A stretch of 64,000 nt of DNA, taken from Streptomyces venezuelae. Its GTDB lineage: Bacteria > Actinomycetota > Actinomycetes > Streptomycetales > Streptomycetaceae. The notes below the pieces were generated by a model that was not told the origin of the DNA, did no database searches, and was given only the letters and a program-made list of their open reading frames with translations. This document shows positions 9,342 to 17,565 of the stretch, in pieces. Made by a program: the position numbers and the translations under genes. Numbering within the stretch: the stretch's first letter is position 1; each line of letters begins with the position of its first letter. The DNA lies in NCBI RefSeq assembly GCF_008642315.1, contig NZ_CP029192.1, forward strand, positions 620,001 to 684,000. Direction: 5' to 3'.

Positions 9342-9685
9342 GAGGCTGGACTGTAGTGATCGTCGGTCCTGGCACGGCCGGTGTTCTGCCACTGGCAGAG
9401 CGGCGCGCACATCTCTACCTGATCTGAGCTGAAGCCTGCACAACGTCCGCGCAACGTAGGAGTTGAGGGACGCCCGTGTCTCGGCCGATCTCGTCCGCAG
9501 TTCTTCGCGGTCTGCCGCACGGTGAAGGGCACCGTGTTGTCGTGGTCAGGCTGGAGGCACGGGTCGTGGGCATCTGACGAAGGCGGAGTGGGAAGACGCC
9601 GACGTCCCGAGCCGCAAAGAACACGCTGTCTCATCGTGCCCTCCTCACCTCGATGTTTGGCTCCAGCGAACGCGATCGTTCAGTT
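9342..9685. other. 344-base stretch with no gene recognised
   Basis: Lies between the start of the dienelactone-hydrolase-like gene and the end of the broken membrane protein gene. Short minus-strand frames run through it (for example 9338-9634), but their composition is mixed and they carry no motif. It probably holds the promoter for the gene at 9341; I cannot identify the boxes. Confidence 0.35.
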
Positions 9686-10206
9686 TCAGGTGCCGTAGAC
9701 ACCGGTCATCGCCAGAACCGCGAGGACGGGCATCGGCACGAACAACAGGTCTGCCCAGGTCCAGTCCGGACTGCGCCGGACATCAGGCACCTTCCCGGGC
9801 GCCCAGGCCGGGCCGGCTTCGCACGGCGCATCTGCTGCGCCGCGGCGGGCGTCCTCCCACGGTCGATGAGGGACGCGGAGAACGCGTATATCTCGATGAC
9901 GTCGCCTCCAGTGGTGGTGACCGTCATGCCGTCCTCGGTATCGACGCGGCGGATGGCCCCACCGGGAATCCAGGGGCGCCCCCAGAAGCCGATGACCTGC
10001 AGACCGTCCGCATAGACATCGACACGGGGCCGGACAACCGCGCGCCACATGAACCGCGAAAGCGCGAGCAGGAAGGCGCCAAAGGCAGGCGCCTCTCCGG
10101 GGTCGTTACCGTTCCACCCCTCGACCATGGCCCAGACACCGAACGCCTCGGCGGCCAGAATCATGGGGATCCCCCCGATGGGGCCACTCTTGCGCCGCGC
10201 GATCAC
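9686..10206 (-). pseudogene. Small PH-like membrane protein, frameshifted
   Basis: From ATG 10206 the frame encodes a basic N-terminus, two hydrophobic segments (GGIPMILAAEAFGVWAMVEG and PAFGAFLLALSRFMW) and a beta-rich part (VDVYADGLQVIGFWGRPWIP) that resembles bacterial PH-domain membrane proteins. Near 9810-9830 the sensible sequence jumps to another frame: the first frame continues into a low-quality Arg/Pro/Cys tail, while the neighbouring frame gives DWTWADLLFVPMPVLAVLAM and stops at 9686, a credible terminal transmembrane helix. A one-base indel (real or a sequencing error) in the G/C-rich run explains this. If repaired, the protein would have about 170 residues. Function unknown. Confidence 0.6.
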
Positions 10207-10338
10207 TATGGGCTTTCCCTGGCGAAGCGGAATGGTCTTCCACGTAACGACTCGCAGGCGAGCCGCGCGGCAGCCGACCCGAAACAGCCGGTCAACGGTG
10301 CCTCCGCCGCGCCGCGCAATACCAAGCCAGTTGACGCC

Positions 10339-10701
10339 GGGCGGCCGAGCTCATCGAGACGGCGATCGACGTGACGCTGGATCAGGATTTCCTCCGCTCG
10401 ACCCGGCGTATGAAAACCGAGGGCATCACGGGCGCGAAAGGGTGCCGCCGCCCTGGGCTGGGTCATCACTACGTCCGCGCTCTACACGCGGGGCAGCAAG
10501 CAGGCTTTGCTGTTGTCGCCCGACGCCAAAAGGGACCCGGTACGTGTGAAGGTCATGGCTGACCGGTGGGTGAAACGGCAGGCTCGTATGAAGGACCTCG
10601 ACGAGTCGTACGCCGACTTCGGCAAGCGATTCCGTGTTGCCGCTCCGCCGGGGGCGGTCACTGATTTCGAAATAGCGGCGGAGATCTACGCCGCGGAGTA
10701 A
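10339..10701 (+). pseudogene. Remnant of an unidentified gene, frameshifted
   Basis: Two consecutive fragments with coding character sit in different frames. Fragment one (about 10339-10437, after an in-frame stop at 10336) reads AAELIETAIDVTLDQDFLRS and ends ITGAK. Fragment two (about 10438-10701) continues GAAALGWVITTSALYTRG and ends FGKRFRVAAPPGAVTDFEIA followed by AEIYAAE and a stop. They join naturally if one base is gained or lost near 10438. No start codon with a ribosome site is visible, so this looks like the 3' half of a decayed gene. I do not recognise the family. Confidence 0.4.
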
Positions 10702-10839
10702 ATCGCCGGGCAAGGACAAGTGGCGGCGGCCACACTCGCCACGGTGGCCCTGCTCGCCGTACAACTGCTGTCCCGCCCGTCGATCTCGACCTGCTCCGGG
10801 AGCTGGCGGCGAGGCCCGGGGCGGAGACGACAGGTCGCG

Positions 10840-11412
10840 TCAGTGTTTGCCCATGCCGATGAAGAGCGCGTCGACGATCCGGTCCGCGTACGCGTGGGTC
10901 AGGGGCTCCTGGGTGATGAGCAGCTGGAAGTAGAGCGGGCCGGAGAGGACGGCCATGGCCAGGTCCAGGTCGAAGTCGGGCGACAGCTGACCCTGTTCCC
11001 GGGCCGCCTTCAGGCGGGCGACGGTCAGCTCGGCCTGTGGGGTGATGAAGCGCTCGTTGAGCGCGGCGGCGACCTGGGGGTCGCTCTGCGCCTCGCCGAT
11101 CAGGGCCTGGTACAGCGGGCCGAAGGGCGGGGTGCCCAGCAGGTCGATGGCCGCGTGCATCTGCGTACGCAGGTCGGACACGATGTCGCCCGTGTCGGAG
11201 AAGTCCAGGCTTGACCGGTGCAGGGAGAGCAGGGAGTCGAGGAGCAGGGCACCCTTGGACGGCCATCTGCGGTAGATGGTGTGCTTTCCGGCCCCGGCCC
11301 GCGCGGCGATCGCCTCGATGCTGAGCTTCGCGTAGCCGATCTCCTGACCCAGCTCCAGCGTGGTCCGCATGATGGCCTCGGTGCGGGCGGTGCCGCGGTG
11401 GGAGTCGGTCAT
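10840..11412 (-). CDS. TetR-family transcriptional repressor
   Basis: 190 residues from ATG 11412. The N-terminal helix-turn-helix is clear: SIEAIAARAGAGKHTIYRRW at about residues 31-50, followed by PSKGALLLDSL; the rest is the all-helical ligand-binding and dimerisation domain. The gene is divergent from the acetyltransferase at 11801, and two near-identical 14-base palindromes lie between them (11430-11443 and 11487-11500), so it very likely represses itself and the acetyltransferase. The inducer is probably a small toxic compound, but nothing in the sequence names it. Confidence 0.9.
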   Translation of the reverse strand: MTDSHRGTARTEAIMRTTLELGQEIGYAKLSIEAIAARAGAGKHTIYRRWPSKGALLLDSLLSLHRSSLDFSDTGDIVSDLRTQMHAAIDLLGTPPFGPLYQALIGEAQSDPQVAAALNERFITPQAELTVARLKAAREQGQLSPDFDLDLAMAVLSGPLYFQLLITQEPLTHAYADRIVDALFIGMGKH

Positions 11413-11429
11413 GGCACCACCTTAACGGC

Positions 11430-11443
11430 ACGGCACGTGCCGT
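11430..11443. promoter_or_regulatory. TetR operator candidate 1
   Basis: Perfect 14-base palindrome ACGGCACGTGCCGT lying 18 bases upstream of the TetR start codon. It matches site 2 at 11487-11500 in 13 of 14 positions. Spacing between the site starts is 57 bases. The position fits autorepression. Confidence 0.7.
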
Positions 11444-11486
11444 ACTTGACGGGGGACGGTTTCATGCGCTGTTCTTTGCGGGCGGC

Positions 11487-11500
11487 ACGACACGTGCCGT
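11487..11500. promoter_or_regulatory. TetR operator candidate 2
   Basis: ACGACACGTGCCGT, one mismatch from operator 1. It is followed by ATATTAAGGAG at 11504-11514, an AT-richer stretch that could be part of the promoter of the plus-strand acetyltransferase transcript. Confidence 0.65.
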
Positions 11501-11514
11501 TCCATATTAAGGAG

Positions 11515-11800
11515 CGTGGACCCTGCTGCTCTGCTTGCTCCGCATGCGCGTACGCATGCAAGTCGCCCAATTCACTTGCCACTTCCGGCACCTTCGACAC
11601 GTACGACTCGTTTGGCTCGTTCGATACGTCCCATACTTCTGGCACGTCCGATGCGACGATCCGTCTCCGGCTCACCCGACACACCCGGCATTCCTGCCAC
11701 ACCCGGTACACCCGGCACGCCCGGCACACCACGCACACCCGAACCGTCGGACATCCGCTCTCCTCTGACGTCCGCCCCCTCCGAAAGGAAGCCATCACAG
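11515..11800 (+). other. Low-complexity 5' leader of the acetyltransferase gene
   Basis: About 290 bases between the second operator and the acetyltransferase start. It is made of imperfect repeats: a GTACGACTCGTTTGGCTCG-like set at about 11600-11650 and ACACCCGGC units at about 11675-11745. The frame of the acetyltransferase is open through it from GTG 11516, which would add a Thr/Pro/Gly-rich 95-residue extension (repeating GTP), but the better ribosome site is just before 11801. It may be a long untranslated leader or a rapidly evolving coding extension. Confidence 0.45.
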
Positions 11801-12460
11801 ATGCCGCCCGTTCCCGCCGACCCGACTCAAGTCCACCCGATGCCCGAGCAGCCTCGCGTCGTGCTGCTCAAGCCGCTGGTGACCTCGCCGTTGATCGAGG
11901 TCGGGGAGTTCACGTACTACGACGACCCCGAGGACCCGACCGCGTTCGAGACTCGCAACGTCCTGTACCACTACGGGCCCGAGAGGCTGGTCATCGGGAA
12001 GTTCTGCGCGCTGGGCGAGGGCGTGCGGTTCATCATGAACGGCGCCAACCACCGCATGGACGGCCCCTCCACGTTCCCCTTCCCCATCATGGGCGCGTCC
12101 TGGGCCGATCACTTCGACCTCATCAGCGGCCTGCCCGGACGGGGCGACACCACGGTGGGCAACGATGTCTGGTTCGGCTACCGGGCCACCGTGATGCCCG
12201 GCGTCCGCATCGGCCACGGCGCGATCATCGCCTCCGGCTCCGTCGTCGTCGACGACGTTCCCGACTACGGCATCGTCGGCGGCAACCCCGCGCGTCTGCT
12301 GCGCCGCCGCTACAGCGACAGCGACCTCGACCGCCTCCTCGCGCTGGCCTGGTGGGACTGGCCCCTGCCACACCTCACCGAGCACCTGCGCACGGTCATG
12401 TCCGGCACCGTCGACGAGCTGGAGGCCGCGGCACCCGGCGACGACATCGTCGCGCCCTGA
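11801..12460 (+). CDS. Left-handed beta-helix O-acetyltransferase (Vat/CatB xenobiotic acetyltransferase type)
   Basis: 219 residues, the size of streptogramin A acetyltransferases. ATG 11801 is preceded by AAAGGAAG at a good distance. The family hallmarks are present: YHYGPERLVIGKFCALGEGV, then NGANHRMDGPSTFPFPIMG with the catalytic His, then hexapeptide repeats (VGNDVWFGYRATVMPGVRIG, GAIIASGSVVVDDVPDYGIV) and GGNPARLLRRRY. Such trimeric enzymes move acetyl from acetyl-CoA to a hydroxyl on streptogramin A or chloramphenicol. Control by the divergent TetR supports an inducible resistance or detoxification role; the substrate is not proven. Confidence 0.85.
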   Translation: MPPVPADPTQVHPMPEQPRVVLLKPLVTSPLIEVGEFTYYDDPEDPTAFETRNVLYHYGPERLVIGKFCALGEGVRFIMNGANHRMDGPSTFPFPIMGASWADHFDLISGLPGRGDTTVGNDVWFGYRATVMPGVRIGHGAIIASGSVVVDDVPDYGIVGGNPARLLRRRYSDSDLDRLLALAWWDWPLPHLTEHLRTVMSGTVDELEAAAPGDDIVAP

Positions 12461-12507
12461 GCACCCTTCGCCCATATAACGTCGGCATCCTGCTCACCCA
12501 GACCGGT

Positions 12508-12579
12508 ATGTCCACGCCGGATTCGGCGCGGGCGATCCATGACTTCTGGACGACGCTCTACCAGGTGATGGACGACTGA
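12508..12579 (+). other. Short open frame, possible gene remnant
   Basis: Directly after the acetyltransferase, a frame reads MSTPDSARAIHDFWTTLYQV and ends MDD. It is open upstream to about 12461 (NVGILLTQTG). Codon usage is coding-like, but 23 residues without a ribosome site could equally be the tail of a lost gene. No family recognised. Confidence 0.25.
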
Positions 12580-12617
12580 GCGGCACTTCCCCGGCACTCC
12601 CCCGGAGACGACCCCAC

Positions 12618-13571
12618 CTACTCCTCTCCCCGTTTGTCGGTGTTCCTGGCCGCCATGGTGTGGAACACCTTCTTCGGTTCCCAGCGCCTCTCGTCGAGCA
12701 TCCGGACCACGCCGTACGAACCCGGGTCGTGCTCTCCGGGCCTGCTGTAACCGGCGAAGGTGAACCAGAGTGCGGTGTCCACGCCCTCCTCCTCGAAGAT
12801 GTCCAGCAGTTCGGTGAGGTAGCGGGCCTGCTCGTCCTCGTCCGGGATCGCGTCACGCGGCACCTGCCAGGCCATGCCGCCGCGTTCACCCGCGCCCCGG
12901 TACGCGCAGGTTCCGTACTCGGTCACCGCGACCGGCTTGCCGTGGCTCATGTGCGCGCGCAGCTCGTCGCGGAAGCTGTCGGCGTTGTACGCGGCCCGGT
13001 AGGCGTCGACGCCGACGACGTCGAACGGGGCCCAGTCCACGGCCTCCCAGGGTGCCGAGGCGTAGGTGATCCGTCCGCCGAAGTGGCGGCGGACGGTCGC
13101 GGCGACCTGGGAGAGGAACGCGTTGACGCTGTCCTGTACCGGTCCGAGGGAGGACCACCACTCCATGTCGGCGTCGGCCATGGCCCGCAGGCGGTCGCCG
13201 TAGGTCTGGCCCGGCAGGAAGCCGCCGCAGAACGCGCTGACCTCGCAGCCGGCGACGAACACGACGTCTGCTCCGGACTCCCGGACGGCCTCGGCTCGCG
13301 CCGCACAATCGGCGAAGTACGGGAGCAACTGATCGCGGGGATGGTCCACGGGGAAGGGGGCGAACCAGACTTCCAGGCCGGCGTCAGCGGCGTGGCGGGC
13401 AGCGATGCTCAACCGTTCCGGCTCCCGCCCGGAGATGCGGACGGCGTCGCAGTGGAGGCCCCCGGCGATCACTCTCATGTCGTGTCGGACCGTTTCAGGG
13501 GTGAAGTCCTTGCGGGAGAGTTCTTCGCCCGGGAGGAACCCGGTGTCGTAGTTGATGCCTCGTGCGCGCAC
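12618..13571 (-). CDS. TIM-barrel glycoside-hydrolase-like protein of unknown function
   Basis: 317 residues from GTG 13571, chosen because GAAGGGA lies 7 bases upstream and the sequence RARGINYDTGF starts the conserved core; an upstream ATG at 13601 is possible. The product reads like a glycosidase-fold barrel: YDTGFLP at the start, DAVRISGREPERL, VWFAPFPVD, VVFVAGCEVSAFC, ASAPWEAVDWAPFDVVGVDA with an acidic residue, and PVAVTEYGTCAYRGAGERGG with a Glu at the place of a family nucleophile, then LWFTFAGY. From memory, streptomycete relatives carry the name abortive infection protein, without evidence I can verify. No signal peptide, so presumably cytoplasmic. The acyl-CoA dehydrogenase gene lies upstream on the same strand. 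Confidence 0.7.
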   Translation of the reverse strand: MRARGINYDTGFLPGEELSRKDFTPETVRHDMRVIAGGLHCDAVRISGREPERLSIAARHAADAGLEVWFAPFPVDHPRDQLLPYFADCAARAEAVRESGADVVFVAGCEVSAFCGGFLPGQTYGDRLRAMADADMEWWSSLGPVQDSVNAFLSQVAATVRRHFGGRITYASAPWEAVDWAPFDVVGVDAYRAAYNADSFRDELRAHMSHGKPVAVTEYGTCAYRGAGERGGMAWQVPRDAIPDEDEQARYLTELLDIFEEEGVDTALWFTFAGYSRPGEHDPGSYGVVRMLDERRWEPKKVFHTMAARNTDKRGEE

Positions 13572-13662
13572 GTGAGAGTCCCTTCGCCGGCCCGTGGCCA
13601 TGTCGCGATGCCGTCGGCCGAGCGTACTCAACCTGCCCTGCGCGGCGCCCACTTGAAGGTGC

Positions 13663-14862
13663 TCAGCGGCGCACTCGCGGCATTCCCAGGCCGATCCACG
13701 AGATGATCTCGCGTTGGATCTCGTTGTTGCCGCCGCCGAAGGTGAAGATCACCGCCGAGCGGTAGCCGCGTTCGAGTTCGCCGTGGAGGACAGCGCCCGA
13801 CGAGCCCTCCTTCAGGGCGCCGGCCGAGGCGACGACTTCCATCAGCCAGGCGTACGCGTCGCGGCGTGCCTCCGAGCCGTAGACCTTCACCGCGGAGGCG
13901 TCCTGCGGAGTGAGGGTGCCTTCCTGGACGGCGTTCACCATCTGCCAGTTGAGGAGCTTCATCGCGTCGAGCCTCGCGTGGGTCCTCGCCAGGCGCCCGC
14001 GGACCCAGGTGAGGTCGATGACACGGCGGCCGTCGGCCAGCTTGGTGTCCATCGCCCAGCGTTGGACGTTGTGGAGAGCGCGGATCGCCATCGTGCCGTG
14101 CGCGGCGAGCGTGACGCGTTCGTGGTTGAGCTGGTTCGTGATCAGGCGCCAGCCCTTGTTCTCCTCGCCGACGCGGCGCGAGGCGGGTACGCGGACGTTC
14201 TCGTAGTAGCTGGCTGTCGTGTCGTGCGAGGCGAGGGTGTTGATGAGGGTGCAGGAGTAGCCCGGGTCGCTCGTGGGGACCAGGAGCATGGTGATGCCCT
14301 TGTGCAGCGGGACGCCCTCTTCCGGGGTGGCCGTACGGACCGCGAGCCAGACCCAGTCCGCCGTGTCGCCGTTGGTCGTCCAGATCTTCTGGCCGTTGAC
14401 CGTGTAGTGGCCGGTCTCCTCGTCGCCCTCCCGCACGGCCTTCGTCTTCAGCGAGGCGAGGTCCGTACCGGCGTCGGGTTCGCTGTAGCCGATGGCGAAG
14501 TCGAGTTCGCCGGAGAGGATCCGCGGCAGGAAGTAGGCCTTCTGCTCGTCCGTGCCGAACTGCATGATCGTCGGTCCCACGGTGTTCAGCGCCATCAACG
14601 GCAGCGGCACGCCCGCCTGCGCCGCCTCGTCGAAGAAGATGAACTGCTCCATGGGCGAGAGGCCGCGCCCGCCGTACTCCTTGGGCCAGCCCACCCCCAG
14701 CCATCCGCCCGACCCCAGGCGACGGACGGTCTCCCGGTAGAACCGCTTCTGAGCGGCGGGTTCGCCGTACCGCGCGTAGGCGTTGTCCGGTACCAGCTCG
14801 GCGAAGTACGCGCGCAGCTCGGTGCGCAACTGCTGCTGCTCAGGCGTGTATTCGAGGTGCAC
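13663..14862 (-). CDS. Acyl-CoA dehydrogenase (FadE-type)
   Basis: 399 residues from GTG 14862 with GGAGGGG just upstream. FAD-dependent alpha,beta-dehydrogenation of an acyl-CoA thioester is expected. Motifs: GVGWPKEYGGRGLSPMEQFI (about 57-76), substrate/FAD loop FAIGYSEPDAGTDLASLKT, KIWTTNGDTADWVWL, NHERVTLAAHG, and the C-terminal FGGGNNEIQREIISWIGLGM. The C-terminal motif resembles actinobacterial FadE enzymes that act in branched or sterol side-chain degradation rather than the short-chain enzymes. No partner hydratase or thiolase is adjacent; the nearest neighbours are the TIM-barrel gene and, 166 bases upstream, the end of the metallophore-like operon. Confidence 0.9.
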   Translation of the reverse strand: MHLEYTPEQQQLRTELRAYFAELVPDNAYARYGEPAAQKRFYRETVRRLGSGGWLGVGWPKEYGGRGLSPMEQFIFFDEAAQAGVPLPLMALNTVGPTIMQFGTDEQKAYFLPRILSGELDFAIGYSEPDAGTDLASLKTKAVREGDEETGHYTVNGQKIWTTNGDTADWVWLAVRTATPEEGVPLHKGITMLLVPTSDPGYSCTLINTLASHDTTASYYENVRVPASRRVGEENKGWRLITNQLNHERVTLAAHGTMAIRALHNVQRWAMDTKLADGRRVIDLTWVRGRLARTHARLDAMKLLNWQMVNAVQEGTLTPQDASAVKVYGSEARRDAYAWLMEVVASAGALKEGSSGAVLHGELERGYRSAVIFTFGGGNNEIQREIISWIGLGMPRVRR

Positions 14863-15028
14863 TGCCCCTCCAGGCTCTACCGGCTCGAAGCTCGGCTCGC
14901 TCGGTCCCGGACCTGACGGCGGACAGAGTAGAACCCGTTGCAGAAATAGGGAATGGGTGGGGTGGTGATGAGTGGTGGGGCTGCGTTCCAGTGACGGCGT
15001 TTCAGCGACGGCGCCCAGCGACGGCGTT

Positions 15029-16327
15029 CTAGCGGCGGCTCCCTCGCAGGGCGCGTAGCAACAGCGGCGGCAGCAGCGCGCACTGGGCCGCGACCGCCAG
15101 CCAGAACAGGCCCACGTTGTCGGCGCGGTCGGCCCACGCGTAGCCCTCTCCCCCTGCGATCCCGCTGGCGAACGCGCCGATCCCGGCCGCCAGGCGCTGC
15201 CGGCCGAAGACGACCGCGGGCGAGCGGTCGGACCGCGACAACGCTTCGAGGTCGTTCTTCAGGAACAGGACGATCTCGCCGACGCAGATGAGCAGCGCGC
15301 CGCCGAGGATGGCGGCGGGGTGGCCGAGGGCCAGCGCGGCCATCCCGGCGGCCAGCGCGGTGAAACCGATGCGCAGGGCGCGCGGGTAGGGGAGGCGGGC
15401 TATCCAGTCCGACAGGAGGGGCTGGGTGACGACGAGGAGGAGGGCGTAGAGGGCGAGGACCAGGCCGTAGAAGTACGTCGATGCCCTGCCCACCGCGTAG
15501 AGCGCGAGGTAGTGCTGGAAGAACATGAAGACGTACACGCTCAGGACGGTGATCGCGAAGGGGAGGAGAGGCGAGGGCGGGGTGGCGTCCGGGCGGCGAC
15601 TGTCGGCTTTGAGCGGCGCCTGTTGGGGTGGCTGCGGGTGCGCCTGTTGGGGTGGCTGCGGGTGCGTCTCCGGGGTCGGTTGCGGGTTCGTCGCCGAGGT
15701 CGGTTGCGGGTCCGTCGCCGTGGGCGCCCCCGGCAGCACCGCATGGCCCGCCGTGATCAGGGCGAACAGTACGGTGACCGCCGTGAAGAGGCCCGCCGAT
15801 GCCGTCAGGACGAAGGGGGCCGCCGCGATGGGGCCCAGCGCGATACCGCCGTTGAGCGCCGAGCTGCTCGCGGAGAGGAGCGGGGCGCGGCGGTCCTCCG
15901 TCACGCCCGTCACCAGGTACGCCTTGTTGGCGGGCAGGTAGAGCGCGGCCCCGACGGAGACGAGGAACAGCGCGACGACCGCCCACGTCGGGCGGCTGAG
16001 CCCCGGCAGGAACGCGGCGAAACCCGCCGTGCGGATCACGAGGGCCAGCAGCATGGTGCGCCGCAGGCCGACGCGTTCGGCGAGGGCCGCTCCGACCACG
16101 CCGCCCGAGAACTGTACGAACGACGCGACGGCCAGCACCACGCCGACCGTGCCGAGCTCCATGCCCAGCCGTTCGTGCAGCAGGACGGACATGAAGGGCA
16201 GCACGGCGAAGCTGCCCAGGGGTATGAGCAAGGACCCTGCGAGGAGGAAGTACTGAGGCCCGGTGAACTGGGTGAAGGGGGTGAGGCGGGTGGGGGTCGG
16301 GAAGCGTGGCGGCGGAGGCGCTGTCAT
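15029..16327 (-). CDS. MFS exporter, last gene of the metallophore-like operon
   Basis: 432 residues. ATG 16327 overlaps the stop of the ATP-grasp gene (ATGA at 16324-16327), so translation is probably coupled. Twelve hydrophobic segments can be followed (YFLLAGSLLIPLGSFAVLPF near the start; the MFS loop ALAERVGLRRTMLLALV after helix 2). The loop joining the two halves (about residues 197-240) is a Pro/Gln-rich low-complexity linker encoded by repeats, including a perfect 24-base tandem at 15617-15664. As the terminal gene of an operon with an uptake ABC system and two biosynthetic enzymes, it most likely exports the finished compound. Confidence 0.88.
   Translation of the reverse strand: MTAPPPPRFPTPTRLTPFTQFTGPQYFLLAGSLLIPLGSFAVLPFMSVLLHERLGMELGTVGVVLAVASFVQFSGGVVGAALAERVGLRRTMLLALVIRTAGFAAFLPGLSRPTWAVVALFLVSVGAALYLPANKAYLVTGVTEDRRAPLLSASSSALNGGIALGPIAAAPFVLTASAGLFTAVTVLFALITAGHAVLPGAPTATDPQPTSATNPQPTPETHPQPPQQAHPQPPQQAPLKADSRRPDATPPSPLLPFAITVLSVYVFMFFQHYLALYAVGRASTYFYGLVLALYALLLVVTQPLLSDWIARLPYPRALRIGFTALAAGMAALALGHPAAILGGALLICVGEIVLFLKNDLEALSRSDRSPAVVFGRQRLAAGIGAFASGIAGGEGYAWADRADNVGLFWLAVAAQCALLPPLLLRALRGSRR
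15617..15664. repeat. Perfect 24-base tandem repeat inside the MFS gene
   Basis: Two identical 24-base units (15617-15640 and 15641-15664), followed by a diverged third and fourth copy up to about 15720. In the gene they encode repeats of the HPQPPQQA type in the central cytoplasmic loop. The length is a multiple of three, so the frame is kept. Confidence 0.8.
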
Positions 16328-17565
16328 TCTCGATCGTCGTCGCCCGCCATCGCTGGCCGTATGCTGCCGGCCGCGCTGAGGGCCCTGTGCAGGGCCAGTT
16401 CGGCGGTTTCGGCCTCGGCCAGCACGATGCCCGTGCATCCGCGCTGGTCGCTCAGGTGCTCCACGCGTCGTCCCGGGACGGCGGTGGGGTACCACTCGGG
16501 CGATCCGGGGAACGCCGAGAGGCCGTCCAGGCCGGTCCAGCCGGTGAGCGTGCCGGGGCGGTCGGGGTAGACGAGGACGAAGGCCGTGGCCGGGCCGGGG
16601 GCGGGGCCTGTCGGCGCGGTGTCCAGCAGTGCGGGGCGGCGGCCGAGTGCCGTGTCGACCATGGCGTCGTAGACGTTCGTGCCCAGGGCGCGGCACAAGG
16701 CTTCGCCCACGAGCGCGCCGCCGATACGGCGGTTGATCTCCACCAGCTCCGGGCCGTCCGCGGTGAGGACGAACTCCACGTGGGCGAAGCCGCTGTCGTG
16801 GCCCGCGGCCGCGAGCACGCGTCCCGCCCACTCCTCGATGCGGTCGAGCTCGGGTGGCGGGAAGGCCACGGGGAACGCGGCGGCCTCCTCGCGGACGGAC
16901 GGCTCGGGTGACATCTGGCGGCTCAGGACGCCGAGCAGTCTCGTCTCGCCCGCCCAGCCGAGGGTCTCCGCGCTGTAGACCGGGCCGGAGAAGAAGCGCT
17001 CGGCGAACAGCCATCCGTTGAAGGGGCGTTGGGCCGCTTCGGTGAGCGCGGCGTGCAGCTGACGCTCGTCCCGCACCGGCCATACGTTGCGGGAGGACGT
17101 GCCCGCCGAATCCTTCAGGATGGCGGGCAGGCCGACCTCTCGGAGGATGTCGGAGGCGGCGGTAGTGGTGGTCGCGGGGAACGCCACGGCGCGGCTGCCG
17201 CTCAGGCCCCGCTCGTGGAGGAGCGCGCGCACCCGGCTCTTGTCGCGCAGGAGCCGGACCGCGCTCGGGTCGGGCCCGGGCAGGCCGAACTTGGCGGCGA
17301 GTTCGGCGCCGGGCACGCTCCAGGTGTCGGTCGAGTTGATGAGCCCGCTCAGGTCGGGCACGGCCGACAGTGCGGCCGCGCACGCCCCGGCGTCGTGGGT
17401 GTCGACGTCGACGATGTCGAGTGCCCCGGGGGCGAGGTGGGCGAGTTCGTGACGGTAGACGTCGCGGTCGCCGGTGAGCAGGCACAGGCGGTGCCCAGCG
17501 GTGCCGGCCGCCTCGACGAGGCGGCCGAGGCCGAAGGTGAGTGCTTCGAGTGCGGCGATGGTCAT
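16324..17565 (-). CDS. ATP-grasp carboxylate-amine ligase
   Basis: 413 residues from ATG 17565, which overlaps the stop of the PLP-enzyme gene (ATGA at 17562-17565). ATP-grasp signatures are visible: PAILKDSAGTSSRNVWPV with the ATP-binding Lys at about 151, FAERFFSGPVYSAE, FAHVEFVLTADGPELVEINR with Glu264, Glu276 and Asn278 as metal and phosphate ligands, then RIGGALVGEAL. Enzymes of this class activate a carboxylate as an acyl phosphate and join it to an amine, making dipeptide-like bonds. Located between a PLP enzyme and an exporter, it probably condenses the amino acid product of the PLP enzyme with a second acid. The precise substrates are not readable. Confidence 0.85.
   Translation of the reverse strand: MTIAALEALTFGLGRLVEAAGTAGHRLCLLTGDRDVYRHELAHLAPGALDIVDVDTHDAGACAAALSAVPDLSGLINSTDTWSVPGAELAAKFGLPGPDPSAVRLLRDKSRVRALLHERGLSGSRAVAFPATTTTAASDILREVGLPAILKDSAGTSSRNVWPVRDERQLHAALTEAAQRPFNGWLFAERFFSGPVYSAETLGWAGETRLLGVLSRQMSPEPSVREEAAAFPVAFPPPELDRIEEWAGRVLAAAGHDSGFAHVEFVLTADGPELVEINRRIGGALVGEALCRALGTNVYDAMVDTALGRRPALLDTAPTGPAPGPATAFVLVYPDRPGTLTGWTGLDGLSAFPGSPEWYPTAVPGRRVEHLSDQRGCTGIVLAEAETAELALHRALSAAGSIRPAMAGDDDRE

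Noticed and set aside
12618..14862. Defence island formed by the TIM-barrel protein and neighbours
   Set aside because: The only link is a remembered database name; the next gene is an acyl-CoA dehydrogenase and there are no nucleases, toxins or recombinases nearby.
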